DNA of 64,000 nucleotides. Origin: VAZQ01 sp963807865. Lineage in GTDB: Bacteria; Pseudomonadota; Alphaproteobacteria; Rhizobiales; Xanthobacteraceae. The position numbers and the translations under genes are program-made. Below, piece after piece: positions 44,060-52,598 of this stretch (positions within the stretch are counted from its first letter, which is position 1; each line of letters begins with the position of its first letter). Under the pieces are notes generated by a model. That model was not told where the DNA came from. It was given only the letters and a program-made list of their open reading frames with translations, and did not search any database. The stretch covers positions 186,001 to 250,000 of the forward strand of contig CAWEDK010000034.1 in the NCBI GenBank assembly GCA_963807865.1, given 5' to 3'.

Positions 44060-44878
44060 ATGGCGGAAAGCACGGGCCTTCTGCGGGCCAAGCGCGGCCT
44101 GATCATGGGGGTCGCCAACAACCGGTCGATTGCCTGGGGCATCGCCAAAGCCTGTCATGCGCAAGGTGCCGAGCTTGCGCTCACCTATCAGGGCGACGCA
44201 CTCAAGAAACGGGTCGAGCCGCTGGCGCAGGAGGTCGGCGGGCTGGTCGCCGGCCATTGCGACGTGACCGATCCCGCGACCATGGACGCGGTGTTCGCGC
44301 TGCTGGCGCAGAAGTGGGGCCGGCTCGATTTCCTGGTGCACGCCATCGCGTTCTCCGACAAGGACGAACTCACCGGCCGCTACATCGACACGTCGGCGGA
44401 CAACTTCGCCAAGACGATGCACATCAGCTGCTATTCGTTCACCGCGGTGGCGCAGCGCGCCGAGAAGCTGATGCCGCAGGGCGGCTCGCTGCTCACGCTC
44501 ACCTACTACGGCGCCGAAAAATGGATGCCGCACTACAACGTCATGGGCGTCGCCAAGGCCGCGCTCGAAGCGTCGGTGCGCTATCTCGCCGCCGATCTCG
44601 GCACCGGCAACATCCGCGTCAACGCGATCTCGGCCGGGCCGATCAAGACGCTGGCGGCCTCGGGCATCGGCGACTTCCGCTACATCCTCAAATGGAACGA
44701 GCTCAATTCGCCGATGCGCCGCACCGTGACGATCGACGAGGTCGGCGACACCGCGGTGTATTTCCTCTCCGACTTGTCACGTGGCGTGACCGGCGAAATC
44801 CAGCACGTCGATGCCGGCTACCACATCGTCGGCATGAAGCATCCGGACGCGCCCGACATCGCGGTCGCCAAGGATTAA
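44060..44878 (+). CDS. fabI: Enoyl-[acyl-carrier-protein] reductase FabI
   Basis: FabI reduces the trans-2-enoyl-ACP double bond in fatty-acid elongation with NADH. The 272-residue protein is intact. It has the divergent SDR nucleotide motif GLIMGVANNRSIAWGIAK, then LALTYQGDALKKRVEPLA and HAIAFSDKDELTGRYIDTS. The catalytic Tyr-x6-Lys is within YYGAEKWMPHYNVMGVAKAALE, and IRVNAISAGPIKTLAASGI is the substrate loop. YxxxxxxK spacing identifies FabI rather than FabL or FabV. GAGGACAGC precedes the ATG at 44060. The phosphatase gene starts 20 bases after its stop, then aroC, forming a likely operon. It is the target of triclosan-type inhibitors in related bacteria. Confidence 0.96.
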   Translation: MAESTGLLRAKRGLIMGVANNRSIAWGIAKACHAQGAELALTYQGDALKKRVEPLAQEVGGLVAGHCDVTDPATMDAVFALLAQKWGRLDFLVHAIAFSDKDELTGRYIDTSADNFAKTMHISCYSFTAVAQRAEKLMPQGGSLLTLTYYGAEKWMPHYNVMGVAKAALEASVRYLAADLGTGNIRVNAISAGPIKTLAASGIGDFRYILKWNELNSPMRRTVTIDEVGDTAVYFLSDLSRGVTGEIQHVDAGYHIVGMKHPDAPDIAVAKD

Positions 44879-44898
44879 CGCCGATCGCCGCGAGCGTC

Positions 44899-45498
44899 AT
44901 GCCGAAGCCCGTTCTCTATTACGTCCGACATGGCCTGACCGAGTGGAACGTGCAGCAGCGGCTGCAAGGCCGCCACGACGTGCCGCTCATCCCGGAGGGC
45001 CGCAGCCAGGCGCTGCGCTGCGGCGCGATTTTGCAGGAGCTGTTCGCCCGCGACCGCCGTGCGCCCGAGGACTTCGTCTATGTCTCGAGCCCGCTCGTGC
45101 GTGCGCGCGAAACCATGGAGCTGGTTCGCGCGTCGCTCGGCCTGCCCGGCGCGAACTACGAGATTGACGACAGGCTCGCCGAGATCGCGTTCGGCGACTG
45201 GGAGGGACTGACCTACGACGACGTGATCAAGCGGGACGGCGATGTGGTCGCCAAGCGCGAGAGCGACAAGTGGGGCTTCCTGCCGCCGGGCGGCGAAAGC
45301 TACGCGCAAGTCACGGCCCGCGTCGGCGCGTGGTACGACCAGCTCGAGCGTGACGCGGTGGTGACGGCGCATGGCGGCACCGCGCGGGCGCTGCTGGCGC
45401 ATCTCACCATCGCGCCGCCCGACGCCGCGACCCACCAGGCGATCGACCAGGGCGTGGTGTACGTCTACGCCGACAACCGGCTGGCGCGCTACGCGTGA
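44899..45498 (+). CDS. Histidine phosphatase family protein
   Basis: A 199-residue phosphoglycerate-mutase-like enzyme. The catalytic His lies in the N-terminal YYVRHGLTEWNVQQRLQGRHD (RHGxTxWN). SSPLVRARETMELVR is the second phosphate-binding element. FGDWEGLTYDDV carries the acid residue, and VTAHGGTARALLAHL provides the last catalytic His. Length and motifs fit cofactor-dependent phosphatases acting on small phosphorylated metabolites, such as GpmB/CobC-like proteins, more than glycolytic GpmA. The start at 44899 follows fabI closely and precedes aroC by 60 bases. The substrate is not predictable. Confidence 0.9.
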   Translation: MPKPVLYYVRHGLTEWNVQQRLQGRHDVPLIPEGRSQALRCGAILQELFARDRRAPEDFVYVSSPLVRARETMELVRASLGLPGANYEIDDRLAEIAFGDWEGLTYDDVIKRDGDVVAKRESDKWGFLPPGGESYAQVTARVGAWYDQLERDAVVTAHGGTARALLAHLTIAPPDAATHQAIDQGVVYVYADNRLARYA

Positions 45499-45558
45499 GG
45501 GTATGTTGCGATTTGACCCACGCCGACCTGCGGGCTACCACACCGCGGGCAGAACACG

Positions 45559-46683
45559 ATGTCATTCAATACCTTCGGCCATATGTTCCGGGTCACGACC
45601 TTCGGCGAAAGCCACGGGCCGGCGATCGGCTGCGTGGTCGACGGCTGCCCGCCCGGCATCGCGCTTACCGAGGCCGACATCCAGCCCTATCTCGACCAGC
45701 GCCGCCCCGGCCAGTCGCGCTTCACCACCCAGCGCCGCGAGCCGGACGAGGTGAAAATTCTCTCCGGCGTGTTCAACGACGCGAAGCGGCGTCCAGGTCA
45801 CCACCGGCACGCCGATCGGGCTGTTGATCGAGAATACCGACCAGCGCTCCAAGGACTATTCCGACATCAAGGACAGCTACCGGCCCGGGCACGCCGACTA
45901 CAGCTACGACATCAAGTACGGCCTTCGCGACTATCGCGGCGGCGGCCGGCAATCGGCGCGCGAAACCGCGATGCGGGTCGCGGCCGGCGCGGTCGCGCGC
46001 AAGATCGTGCCCGGCATGACGGTGCGCGCCGCGCTGATCCAGATGGGCGAGCACAAGGTCGACCGCGCGCGCTGGGACTGGGACGAGGTCGCCGCGCAAT
46101 CCGTTCTTCTGTCCGGACGCGCAGATGGCGAAGCGCTGGGAGGACTATCTCGACGACATCCGCAAGCGCGGCTCGTCGGTCGGCGCCGTCATCGAGGTGG
46201 TGGCGGATGGCGTACCGGCCGGCCTGGGCGCGCCGATCTACGGCAAGCTCGACGGCGATCTGGCCGCCGCGCTGATGGGCATCAATGCCGTCAAGGGCGT
46301 CGAGATCGGCGCGGGCTTCGCGGCCGCGGCGCTGTCGGGCGAGGACAATGCCGACGAGATGCGCATGGGCAACGACGGCAGGCCGATCTTCCTGTCGAAC
46401 CATGCGGGCGGCATTCTCGGCGGCATTTCCACCGGCCAGCCGGTGATCTGCGCGGTTCGCCGTCAAGCCGACGTCGTCGATCCTGACGCCGCGCCGCACG
46501 GTCGACCGCTACGGCCGCGAGGCCGAGATCATGACCAAGGGCCGCCACGATCCCTGCGTCGGCATCCGCGCGGTGCCGATCGGCGAAGCGATGGTGGCCT
46601 GCGTGCTGGCCGACCATTATCTGCGTCATCGAGGCCAGGTCGGCGACGGTCCGCGTTGGCCGTTCGAGCGGCCGGATACGTGA
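45559..46683 (+). CDS. aroC: Chorismate synthase AroC (three +1 frameshifts)
   Basis: AroC makes chorismate from EPSP with reduced FMN, ending the shikimate pathway. The start MSFNTFGHMFRVTTFGESHG and DGCPPGIALTEADIQPYLDQRRPGQSRFTTQRREPDEV are fully typical. One extra base each near 45787, 46094 and 46451 breaks the frame before GVQVTTGTPIGLLIENTDQ, before NPFFCPDAQMAKRWEDY, and before RFAVKPTSSIL. The repaired protein has 373 residues and includes GRQSARETAMRVAAGAVARKI, GEDNADEMRMGNDGRP and KGRHDPCVGIRAVPIGEAMVACVLADHYLR. It ends PRWPFERPDT at 46683. Essential for aromatic amino acids and ubiquinone precursors, so real inactivation is unlikely. Confidence 0.92.
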
Positions 46684-46747
46684 GGCTTGCTCCGTCGCCC
46701 TCTCCCACAAGGGGAGCGGACGACGGAACGTGTGGAGAGAGAAAAGC

Positions 46748-47840
46748 GTGACCGATATTCATCAGCGTGTTGACGACGTTCTTGCCGCCTTCGCCCAGGG
46801 CGAGATCGTGGTCGTCACCGACGACGACGACCGCGAGAACGAAGGCGACCTGTTCGTCGCGGCCTCGTTGTGCACGCCCGAGAAGATGGCGTTCATCATC
46901 CGCAACACCTCCGGGATCGTGTGCGCGCCGCTCTCGGCCGACGAGGCCAAGCGGCTGCATCTGGAGCCGATGGTGGCGAGCAACGACGCGCCGCTCGGGA
47001 CCGCATTCACGGTGTCGGTCGACGTGCGCCACGGCCTTACCACCGGCATCTCGGCGGAGGAGCGCACCAACACCGTGCGCGCGCTCGCCAACGGCAACAG
47101 CGGCGCCGCCGATTTCGTGCGGCCGGGCCACGTGTTTCCGCTGGTCGCCAAGGATGGCGGCGTGCTGATGCGGTCGGGCCATACCGAAGCGTGCATCGAT
47201 CTGTGCCGGCTGGCCGACCTGCCGCCGGTGGGCGTGCTGTCCGAACTGATGAACGACGACGGCACCGTCATGCGCGGGCCGGCGGTCTCGGCGTTCGCCG
47301 AACGCCACAAGCTCAAGCAGATTTCGATCGCCGACATCATCGCCTACCGGCAGTCGCGCGATAAGCTGGTCAAACGCATCGGCGAGTTTCCGGTGCAGAG
47401 CACGATCGGCACGCTCACGCGGCTACGCCTACGTCACGCCGTTCGATGCCATCCAGCACATGGCGTTCGTGCACGGCCGCATCGGCGACGGCAAGAATGT
47501 GCTGGCGCGGCTGCATCGCGCCGACATCATTCGCGACGTGTTCGGCGGCGGCAATACGGTTCAGGCTTCGCTCGAGCGATTCAAGCAGGAGGGCCGCGGC
47601 GTGCTGGTCTTCCTGCGCGATGGCGCGGCCGGCGTGCCGACCCACGCCATCCCGCAAGCCGGCTCGACGACGTCGGAAGTCGCTCGCTCGCGCAGTTGGC
47701 GCGAGGTCGGGCTTGGTGCACAGATACTCAAGGACCTCGGCATTTCCTCGATCCGGCTGCTTACCGCGCGCAAGCTCACGTATGTCGGGCTCGCGGGCTT
47801 CGGCATCGAGATCGCCTCGACCGAGCCGCTGGAGCGGTGA
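46748..47840 (+). CDS. ribB: 3,4-dihydroxy-2-butanone 4-phosphate synthase with degenerate GTP cyclohydrolase II domain (one +1 frameshift)
   Basis: The N-terminal RibB domain (residues 1-205) makes the four-carbon precursor of riboflavin from ribulose 5-phosphate. VVVTDDDDRENEGDLFVAASLCTPEKMAF, RHGLTTGISAEERTNTV, FVRPGHVFPLVAKDGGVL and RSGHTEACIDLCRLA carry the acidic metal site. An extra C near 47420 lies between QSTIGTLT and GYAYVTPFDAIQHMAFVHG. The C-terminal RibA-like domain lacks the three zinc Cys of true GTP cyclohydrolase II and reads RDVFGGGNTVQASLERF instead, so it should be inactive. Such RibB-plus-degenerate-RibA proteins are common in Alphaproteobacteria. Repaired length 363; a GTG start with GGAGAGAG ahead. 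Confidence 0.9.
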
Positions 47841-47869
47841 CCGCGATGGCGCGGAGCTTATCGGGCGTT

Positions 47870-48038
47870 CTAGTGGTCCGATTCCGAAGTTCGCATCATT
47901 TGTGTGGCACCCTCGTTTGCGAACTTCGGAATCCAAGGACCACTAGCAACTCTATGATTCTAGTGCCCCTTTTGAACCCGAAGTTCGCGATCGGATTTTG
48001 CCGCACGATGTGCGCGAATTTCGGGTTCGGGGCACTAG
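47870..48038. repeat. Compound CTAG palindrome, copy d (two hairpins), overlapping a gene start
   Basis: Hairpin A (47870-47946) runs CTAGTGGTCC to GGACCACTAG with inner GATTCCGAAGTTCGC/GCGAACTTCGGAATC. The linker CAACTCTATGATT follows. Hairpin B (47960-48038) runs CTAGTGCCCC to GGGGCACTAG with inner GAACCCGAAGTTCGCG/CGCGAATTTCGGGTTC. Its right arm encodes the first residues of the following lipoprotein (start codon at 48008, or 47954 within the linker). Confidence 0.85.
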
Positions 48039-48707
48039 TTCTCCTCGCCCTGACCGCCTGCGACAGCAGCGTCAAATCGACGTGCACGAGCGACTGCATC
48101 ACCGTGCGCGGCGAAGGACCGATGATCAACGGTTCCGGAACGAGCAAGACGGAGGTTCGGCCGGTTGCGGCGTTCAGCGCAATCAGGTTGTCGGACGTCG
48201 ACGCGCGAGTCGTAATCGAGCGCACTGGGACCGAAAGCCTGGCAGGTGACGGCCGATGACAACCTGGTTTCGCTGTTCACCTCCGAGGTCAAGGATGGAA
48301 CGCTCCACCTGTCGGTCGCGAAGGACAAGAGCGTGTCCGGGAAGCGGCCCCTCTACAAGATCACCGTCAACGACCTGCGGCAGCTTGGCGTCAGCGGCTC
48401 CGGAACCGTCGAAGCCACCGGGCTCGACGGAGAGGCGTTGGCGATGTCGGTTGCGGGGTCGGGCGAGATCAACGCCGCCGGCCGGATTGAGGACCTGACC
48501 ATCTCGATCAGCGGCAGCGGATCGTGCAACGCGGCCGCGCTGAAGGCCAAGCGCGCGAAAGTGGCCGTCCGCGGATCGGGCGATCTGACGGTGAATGCGA
48601 GCGACGAACTCGAGGCGATCGTGTCCGGCTCGGGCTCCATATGGTATGTCGGCTCGCCGAAGATCACGCCGAGCATTTCCGGCTCGGGGGAGATCAGGCA
48701 AAGATAG
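48008..48707 (+). CDS. Head-GIN-domain (DUF2807) lipoprotein with repeat-encoded start (one +1 frameshift)
   Basis: The product is a predicted lipoprotein: a hydrophobic signal ending LLALTAC, then a DUF2807 (GIN) beta-helix-like domain. Short repeats such as VSGSGTVEATGLDGEAL, VAGSGEINAAGRIED and ISGSGSCNAAALKAK recur about every 20 residues up to the stop at 48707. These repeats form a parallel beta-stack in structures of the family; many are exported adhesin-like or envelope proteins. The start codon and first ten residues (MCANFGFGAL) lie in the right arm of a palindromic repeat, so the repeat has replaced the original N-terminus. An extra G near 48242 breaks the frame before VTADDNLVSLFTSEVKDG. 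Repaired length is 232 residues. Confidence 0.72.
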
Positions 48708-48757
48708 GTTTGCGCGGCGACGTCAGACCTGTTCCTCGCAATTGACGGAATATCCCC

Positions 48758-49876
48758 ATGCTCGTCGGCGTGCCAAAGGAGATCAAGGACAACGAATTCC
48801 GTGTCGGCCTCGTGCCGTCGACGGTGCGGGAGCTCACCGCCGGCGAGCATCGCGTGCTGGTCGAGACCGGGGCCGGTGTTGGCGCCGGTCTGGCCGATGC
48901 CGACTACGTCGCGGCCGGCGCCGAGATCGTGCCGGACGCCGACGCGGTGTTCGATCAGGCCGAACTGATCGTCAAGGTCAAGGAGCCGCTCAAAGAGGAA
49001 CGGCGCAAGCTCAAGCCCGGGCAGGTGCTGTTCACCTACCTGCATCTCGCGCCCGACCCCGAGCAGACCGACGACCTGCTCGCTTCGGGCGTGATCGCGA
49101 TCGCGTACGAGACCGTGACCAGCCCGCAGGGCACCCTGCCGTTGCTCACGCCGATGTCGGAGGTGGCGGGGCGGATGGCGCCGCATGTCGGCGCCCGCTG
49201 CCTGGAGAAGGAGAACGGCGGCCGCGGCGTATTGCTCGGCGGCGTGCCCGGCGTTCCGCCCGCCGACGTGGTGATCATCGGCGGCGGCGTGGCGGGCAGC
49301 CATGCGGCGCTGATCTCCGCCGGCATGGGCGCGACCGTGACGGTGGTCGACCGCAATCCGGAGGCGCTGCGCCGCATCGCCAGCCAGCTCGGCTTCCAGG
49401 TGCGCACCGCGTTCTCGACCCGCGACGCCATCGAGGCGCTCTGCCGCCGCGCCGACCTCGTCGTCGGTTCGGTGCTGCTGCCCGGCGCCGCGGCGCCGAA
49501 GCTGATCACCGCCGCGACCGTCAAGGCGATGAAGCCGGGCTCGGTGATCGTCGACATCGCGATCGACCAGGGCGGCTGTGCCGAGACCTCGCGGCCGACC
49601 ACGCATTCGCGTCCGACCTATGTGGTCGATGATGTGGTGCACTATTGCGTGACCAACATGCCGGGCGCGGTCGCCCGCACCTCGACGTTCGCGCTCAACA
49701 ACGTGACGCTGCCGTTCGTGCTGGCGCTCGCCGACAAGGGTTATCGCCGCGCGCTCGGCGAGGACACGCATCTGCGCGACGGTCTCAACATCTATCGCGG
49801 GCAGGTGACCTGCCGGGCGGTATCGGCCGCGCTGAAATTGAAATATACCCCGCCCGAACAGGCGCTGCGGTTGTAG
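48758..49876 (+). CDS. ald: Alanine dehydrogenase
   Basis: Ald interconverts L-alanine with pyruvate and ammonia using NAD. The 372-residue protein is intact. The start is MLVGVPKEIKDNEFRVGL. KVKEPLKEE and FTYLHLAPD follow, with the catalytic His in TYLHLA. The NAD-binding motif lies in VVIIGGGVAGSHAALISAGMGATVTVVDRN, and SVIVDIAIDQGGCAETSRPTTHSRPTY closes the domain. The N-terminal Arg and Lys that bind pyruvate are in FRVGLVPS and VKVKEP. It stands alone on the plus strand. It can serve nitrogen assimilation or growth on alanine and is often controlled by an Lrp/AldR regulator, which I do not see here. Confidence 0.96.
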   Translation: MLVGVPKEIKDNEFRVGLVPSTVRELTAGEHRVLVETGAGVGAGLADADYVAAGAEIVPDADAVFDQAELIVKVKEPLKEERRKLKPGQVLFTYLHLAPDPEQTDDLLASGVIAIAYETVTSPQGTLPLLTPMSEVAGRMAPHVGARCLEKENGGRGVLLGGVPGVPPADVVIIGGGVAGSHAALISAGMGATVTVVDRNPEALRRIASQLGFQVRTAFSTRDAIEALCRRADLVVGSVLLPGAAAPKLITAATVKAMKPGSVIVDIAIDQGGCAETSRPTTHSRPTYVVDDVVHYCVTNMPGAVARTSTFALNNVTLPFVLALADKGYRRALGEDTHLRDGLNIYRGQVTCRAVSAALKLKYTPPEQALRL

Positions 49877-49901
49877 GCTGCGGGCGTGGCCGGGTACGCG
49901 C

Positions 49902-50117
49902 TTATCGCGGGCGGCCGAGCAGACTCGTAACCTTCTCGAATCCGCGCTTCATTGCCAACCTTACGGGTTGCGTTGCGAACAGGCAGGCGATCAGGATCAA
50001 CAGCAACAAACCGAGCATGGCCCTGACCAGCATGAAGTTGGCCGAGCCTTCTTCGGTGATGAAGGCCGGAATGGACTTCAGCAGAGAGAAAAAGCCGTCG
50101 ATCATCCATTCGAGCAT
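49902..50117 (-). CDS. Small membrane protein, unknown function
   Basis: A 71-residue protein. An amphipathic N-terminus (MLEWMIDGFFSLLKSIPAFI) is followed by one strong membrane segment (MLVRAMLGLLLLILIACLFA) and a basic end (KRGFEKVTSLLGRPR). GGAGACGCCG precedes the ATG at 50117. It is convergent with ald (25 bases between stops) and divergent from the DUF3302 gene. I know no family; the good ribosome site and membrane-like composition support a real gene. Confidence 0.55.
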   Translation of the reverse strand: MLEWMIDGFFSLLKSIPAFITEEGSANFMLVRAMLGLLLLILIACLFATQPVRLAMKRGFEKVTSLLGRPR

Positions 50118-50227
50118 CGGCGTCTCCGCAACCGAAACCTTATCTCAACATCGCGAGCTTTTCTTGACATGAGTTAAGCCTTGGATGCACGCTAACTGTG
50201 CCTTATCTGCCCAACCGGGACGAAGCA

Positions 50228-50725
50228 ATGGGCGATCCGTTTCTCAATTATTTTGCGCTGTTTCTGTTGGTATTCGTGGTGGTGGTGCTGTTCTACGGCA
50301 TCATCGCCATCCACGACATCCCCTACATGATTGCCGAGTCGCGCCATCATCCTCATCAGGATGCGATCTACGCGGCCGGCTGGGTCAGCCTGTTCACGCT
50401 GCACGCGATCTGGCCGTTCCTCTGGATCTGGGCGATGGCCTATCGTCCTGATCGCGGCTGGGGCTTCTCCTCGGGCTCAGCCGCCGGTCCTCCGGATCCC
50501 GCGGGGGAAATCGAAGAGCTCAAGCGCCGCGTCGCCGTACTTGAGAGCGCACGGGCGCCCGGCGTCAGCCCGGCGAACGAGACGACCGAGATTTCGGTCC
50601 AGCCTCGCGGTGGGGGCAAGCGCAAGGGAGCTGGCAAACCCGCCGCCGGCAACGAGCAGACCGCCAGCAAGGAAGAGAATGTCGGCAAAGTGGAGAATGC
50701 CGGCGAACGAACCGGAGACAAGTGA
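50228..50725 (+). CDS. DUF3302 family membrane protein (YiaW-like)
   Basis: A 165-residue protein. Its first 85 residues match DUF3302: MGDPFLNYFALFLLVFVVVVLFYGIIAIHDIPYMIAESR, then DAIYAAGWVSLFTLHAIWPFLWIWAMAY. This gives two membrane helices with a conserved His/Pro-rich loop. The C-terminal half is a short coiled coil (IEELKRRVAVLES) and a Lys/Glu-rich disordered tail, longer than in E. coli YiaW. Its stop overlaps the start of the HlyD-type gene (TGATG), the same pairing as yiaW-yiaV in E. coli. It may act as the inner-membrane partner of that adaptor. Confidence 0.8.
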   Translation: MGDPFLNYFALFLLVFVVVVLFYGIIAIHDIPYMIAESRHHPHQDAIYAAGWVSLFTLHAIWPFLWIWAMAYRPDRGWGFSSGSAAGPPDPAGEIEELKRRVAVLESARAPGVSPANETTEISVQPRGGGKRKGAGKPAAGNEQTASKEENVGKVENAGERTGDK

Positions 50726-51865
50726 TGGAACTCTTGCTGATCCTGATCTACGTCTCAATCTGCTACGTCATCTTCAAGCTCTTCAAGATACCGGTCAATC
50801 AATGGTCGCTTGCCACGGCTGCGCTCGGCGGCATTATCGGCATCGCGCTGCTGCTGTTGATCATGAACTACAATCATCCATTCACGACCAATGCCCGCAT
50901 CTACTTCGCCGTCACGCCGGTGCTGCCGTCGGTCAGAGGCCGGGTGATCGAGGTTCCGGTGCAGGCGAACACGCCACTCAAGCAAGGCGATGTTCTGTTT
51001 CGCATCGATCCGCAACCCTTTCAATACATCGTCGATCAGAAGAAAGCCTCGCTGGCCGAGGCCGAGCAGAATGTGCGTCAGATGAAATCCTCGCTCGACC
51101 AGGCCGCCGCCGAGGTCGGACGGGCCAATGCCCAGTTCGAACTGGCGCAGCAGAATTACGACCGGCAGCTCGAACTGTTCGAGAAGAAGGTCATCGCGCA
51201 GGTGACCCTCGACACCTACGCGCGCAATCTTGAAACCGCCAGACAGACTCTGGTCGGGGCGAGGGCCGAAGAGGAGCGTGCGCGGCTCGCCTACACGTCG
51301 AACGTCGACGGCGTCAATACGGCGGTCGCGCGGCTGCGTGCCGAACTCGGCGACGCTCAATATGACCTCGACCAGACCGTCACCCGGGCGCCGTCCGCCG
51401 GCTTTGTCACGCAGTTGGCGTTACGCACCGGAATGTACGTCGTGCCCGCGCCGTTGCGGCCCGTCATGGTGTTCGTCAACACCAACAAAGGCGATCAGGA
51501 ACTCGGGGCCGCATTTCAGCAGAACTCGTTGCAGCGGGTGATGGCCGGCGACGAGGCGGAGGTTGCGTTCGACGCCGTGCCCGGCCGCGTATTCAAGGGC
51601 AAGGTGCGCCTGGTGCTCGGACGCGATCGCGGCGGGCCAGATTCAAGCCACCGGCACGCTGGTCGACTTTGGCGCGCGCACCGAGGGTGGCCGCGCGCTC
51701 GCGGTCATCGATGTCGCGGACGACATGTCGGATTACCAGATCCCGCTCGGGGCGGCCGCGCAGGTCGCGATCTATACGCACCACTGGCACCACGTCTCGA
51801 TGATACGCAAGATCCTGCTGCGGATGCGGAGCTGGCAGAACTACATCTTCCTCGAAGGGCACTGA
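50725..51865 (+). CDS. HlyD-family membrane fusion protein (YiaV-like; one +1 frameshift)
   Basis: A periplasmic adaptor of the EmrA/YiaV type, 379 residues after repair. Two N-terminal helices (residues 1-55) are followed by the first biotinyl-lipoyl half (YFAVTPVLPSVRGRVIEVPVQANTPLKQGDVLFRIDP). A long coiled-coil hairpin (about 95-220) comes next, then the second half (DQTVTRAPSAGFVTQLALRTGMYV) and a beta-barrel domain. An extra G near 51620 precedes DAIAAGQIQATGTLVDFG. It is translationally coupled to DUF3302. No outer-membrane TolC or inner-membrane pump follows, so the exported substrate is unknown. A truncated palindromic repeat begins right after its stop. Confidence 0.85.
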
Positions 51866-51887
51866 GTCGTCGAAGGCCCCTGAGTCG

Positions 51888-51941
51888 TCCGCAAGCGAGG
51901 GTGCCGCACAAATGATGCGAACTTCGGAATCGAACCACTAG
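51888..51941. repeat. CTAG palindrome, copy e (half element)
   Basis: Only one arm plus the centre remains: GCAAGCGAGGGTGCCGCACA, then AATGATGCGAACTTCGGAATCG and CCACTAG. Reversed, it matches the left part of copies b, c and d. The CTAG end directly abuts the stop codon (51942-51944) of the minus-strand gene that follows, so the breakpoint may have set that protein's end. Confidence 0.7.
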
Positions 51942-52385
51942 TCAGCAGATCAGGCAGCTCTGGCACATGCGCGTCACCTCGTTGACCAGCGTGTCGATCG
52001 AGGTGTGAATTTCCTTCACCAGCGTCTTGATCCGCGTTTCCTGGCAGACGGTCTTTTCGGCGGTGATGCTGCCGTTCTTTTCCTTCAGCTTCTGGCGGAA
52101 TTGCGTGATCACCTGCTGCAGCGTGGCGGGTGTGATGCAGGCCTGCACCGCGCCGATGACCCGGCGCTCGATATTGGAAGGCCGGCCGCAAAAGGCGGCA
52201 AACGACTCCATGCTGGCGAACCGCTCCACCCGGGTCCACAGCACCTGCTGCTGGTCGCGGCTCAGCATCTCCATTCCGAGCTTGGCTTGGATCACGTCGT
52301 CTCTGGCAGCGACCGATGGCCCAACCAATAGGCCGGCAAGTATGATCGCCAGCGCAGCTACCTGCGTTCGAAACGGTCGCGTCAT
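51942..52385 (-). CDS. Exported protein of unknown function, Cys-rich C-terminus
   Basis: A 147-residue protein with a signal peptide (TRPFRTQVAALAIILAGLLVGPSVAA). The mature part is helical: VIQAKLGMEMLSRDQQQVLWTRVERFASMESFAAFCGRPSNIE, then LQQVITQFRQKLKEKNGSI. It ends in MCQSCLIC with three clustered Cys. I do not recognise a family. The start at 52385 has GGGGGGGAT just upstream; the frame also opens at 52418. Because a palindromic repeat abuts the stop codon, the last few residues may be an altered end. The spaced Cys suggest disulfides or metal binding, but this is speculative. Confidence 0.6.
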   Translation of the reverse strand: MTRPFRTQVAALAIILAGLLVGPSVAARDDVIQAKLGMEMLSRDQQQVLWTRVERFASMESFAAFCGRPSNIERRVIGAVQACITPATLQQVITQFRQKLKEKNGSITAEKTVCQETRIKTLVKEIHTSIDTLVNEVTRMCQSCLIC

Positions 52386-52598
52386 ATCCCCCCCGAAAGA
52401 ATCCGTCGCAATCGGCAAATTTCAAGCAAGCCACTGTGGCATTTGGGTGGCTTTGAGCGGGCGATCCCGCCTTATGAGGGGCGACTTTGACGGCCCGATA
52501 TGCCCGATTTACAGGCGTGTACTGCCTGCTGCCCCGTCTTTTCCCCGCCTTCCGCTCGTGGCAGCATATGGCGGGTGCCATTTCGGGCGGAGGGTCGG

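Noticed and set aside
46684..46747. An FMN riboswitch upstream of ribB
   Set aside because: The aroC-ribB gap is only 64 bases and shows none of the conserved FMN-aptamer segments.
47870..48038. The paired hairpins as a riboswitch for the DUF2807 gene
   Set aside because: The same structures occur at unrelated loci, in both orientations and in truncated forms, so they are repeats rather than a gene-specific aptamer.
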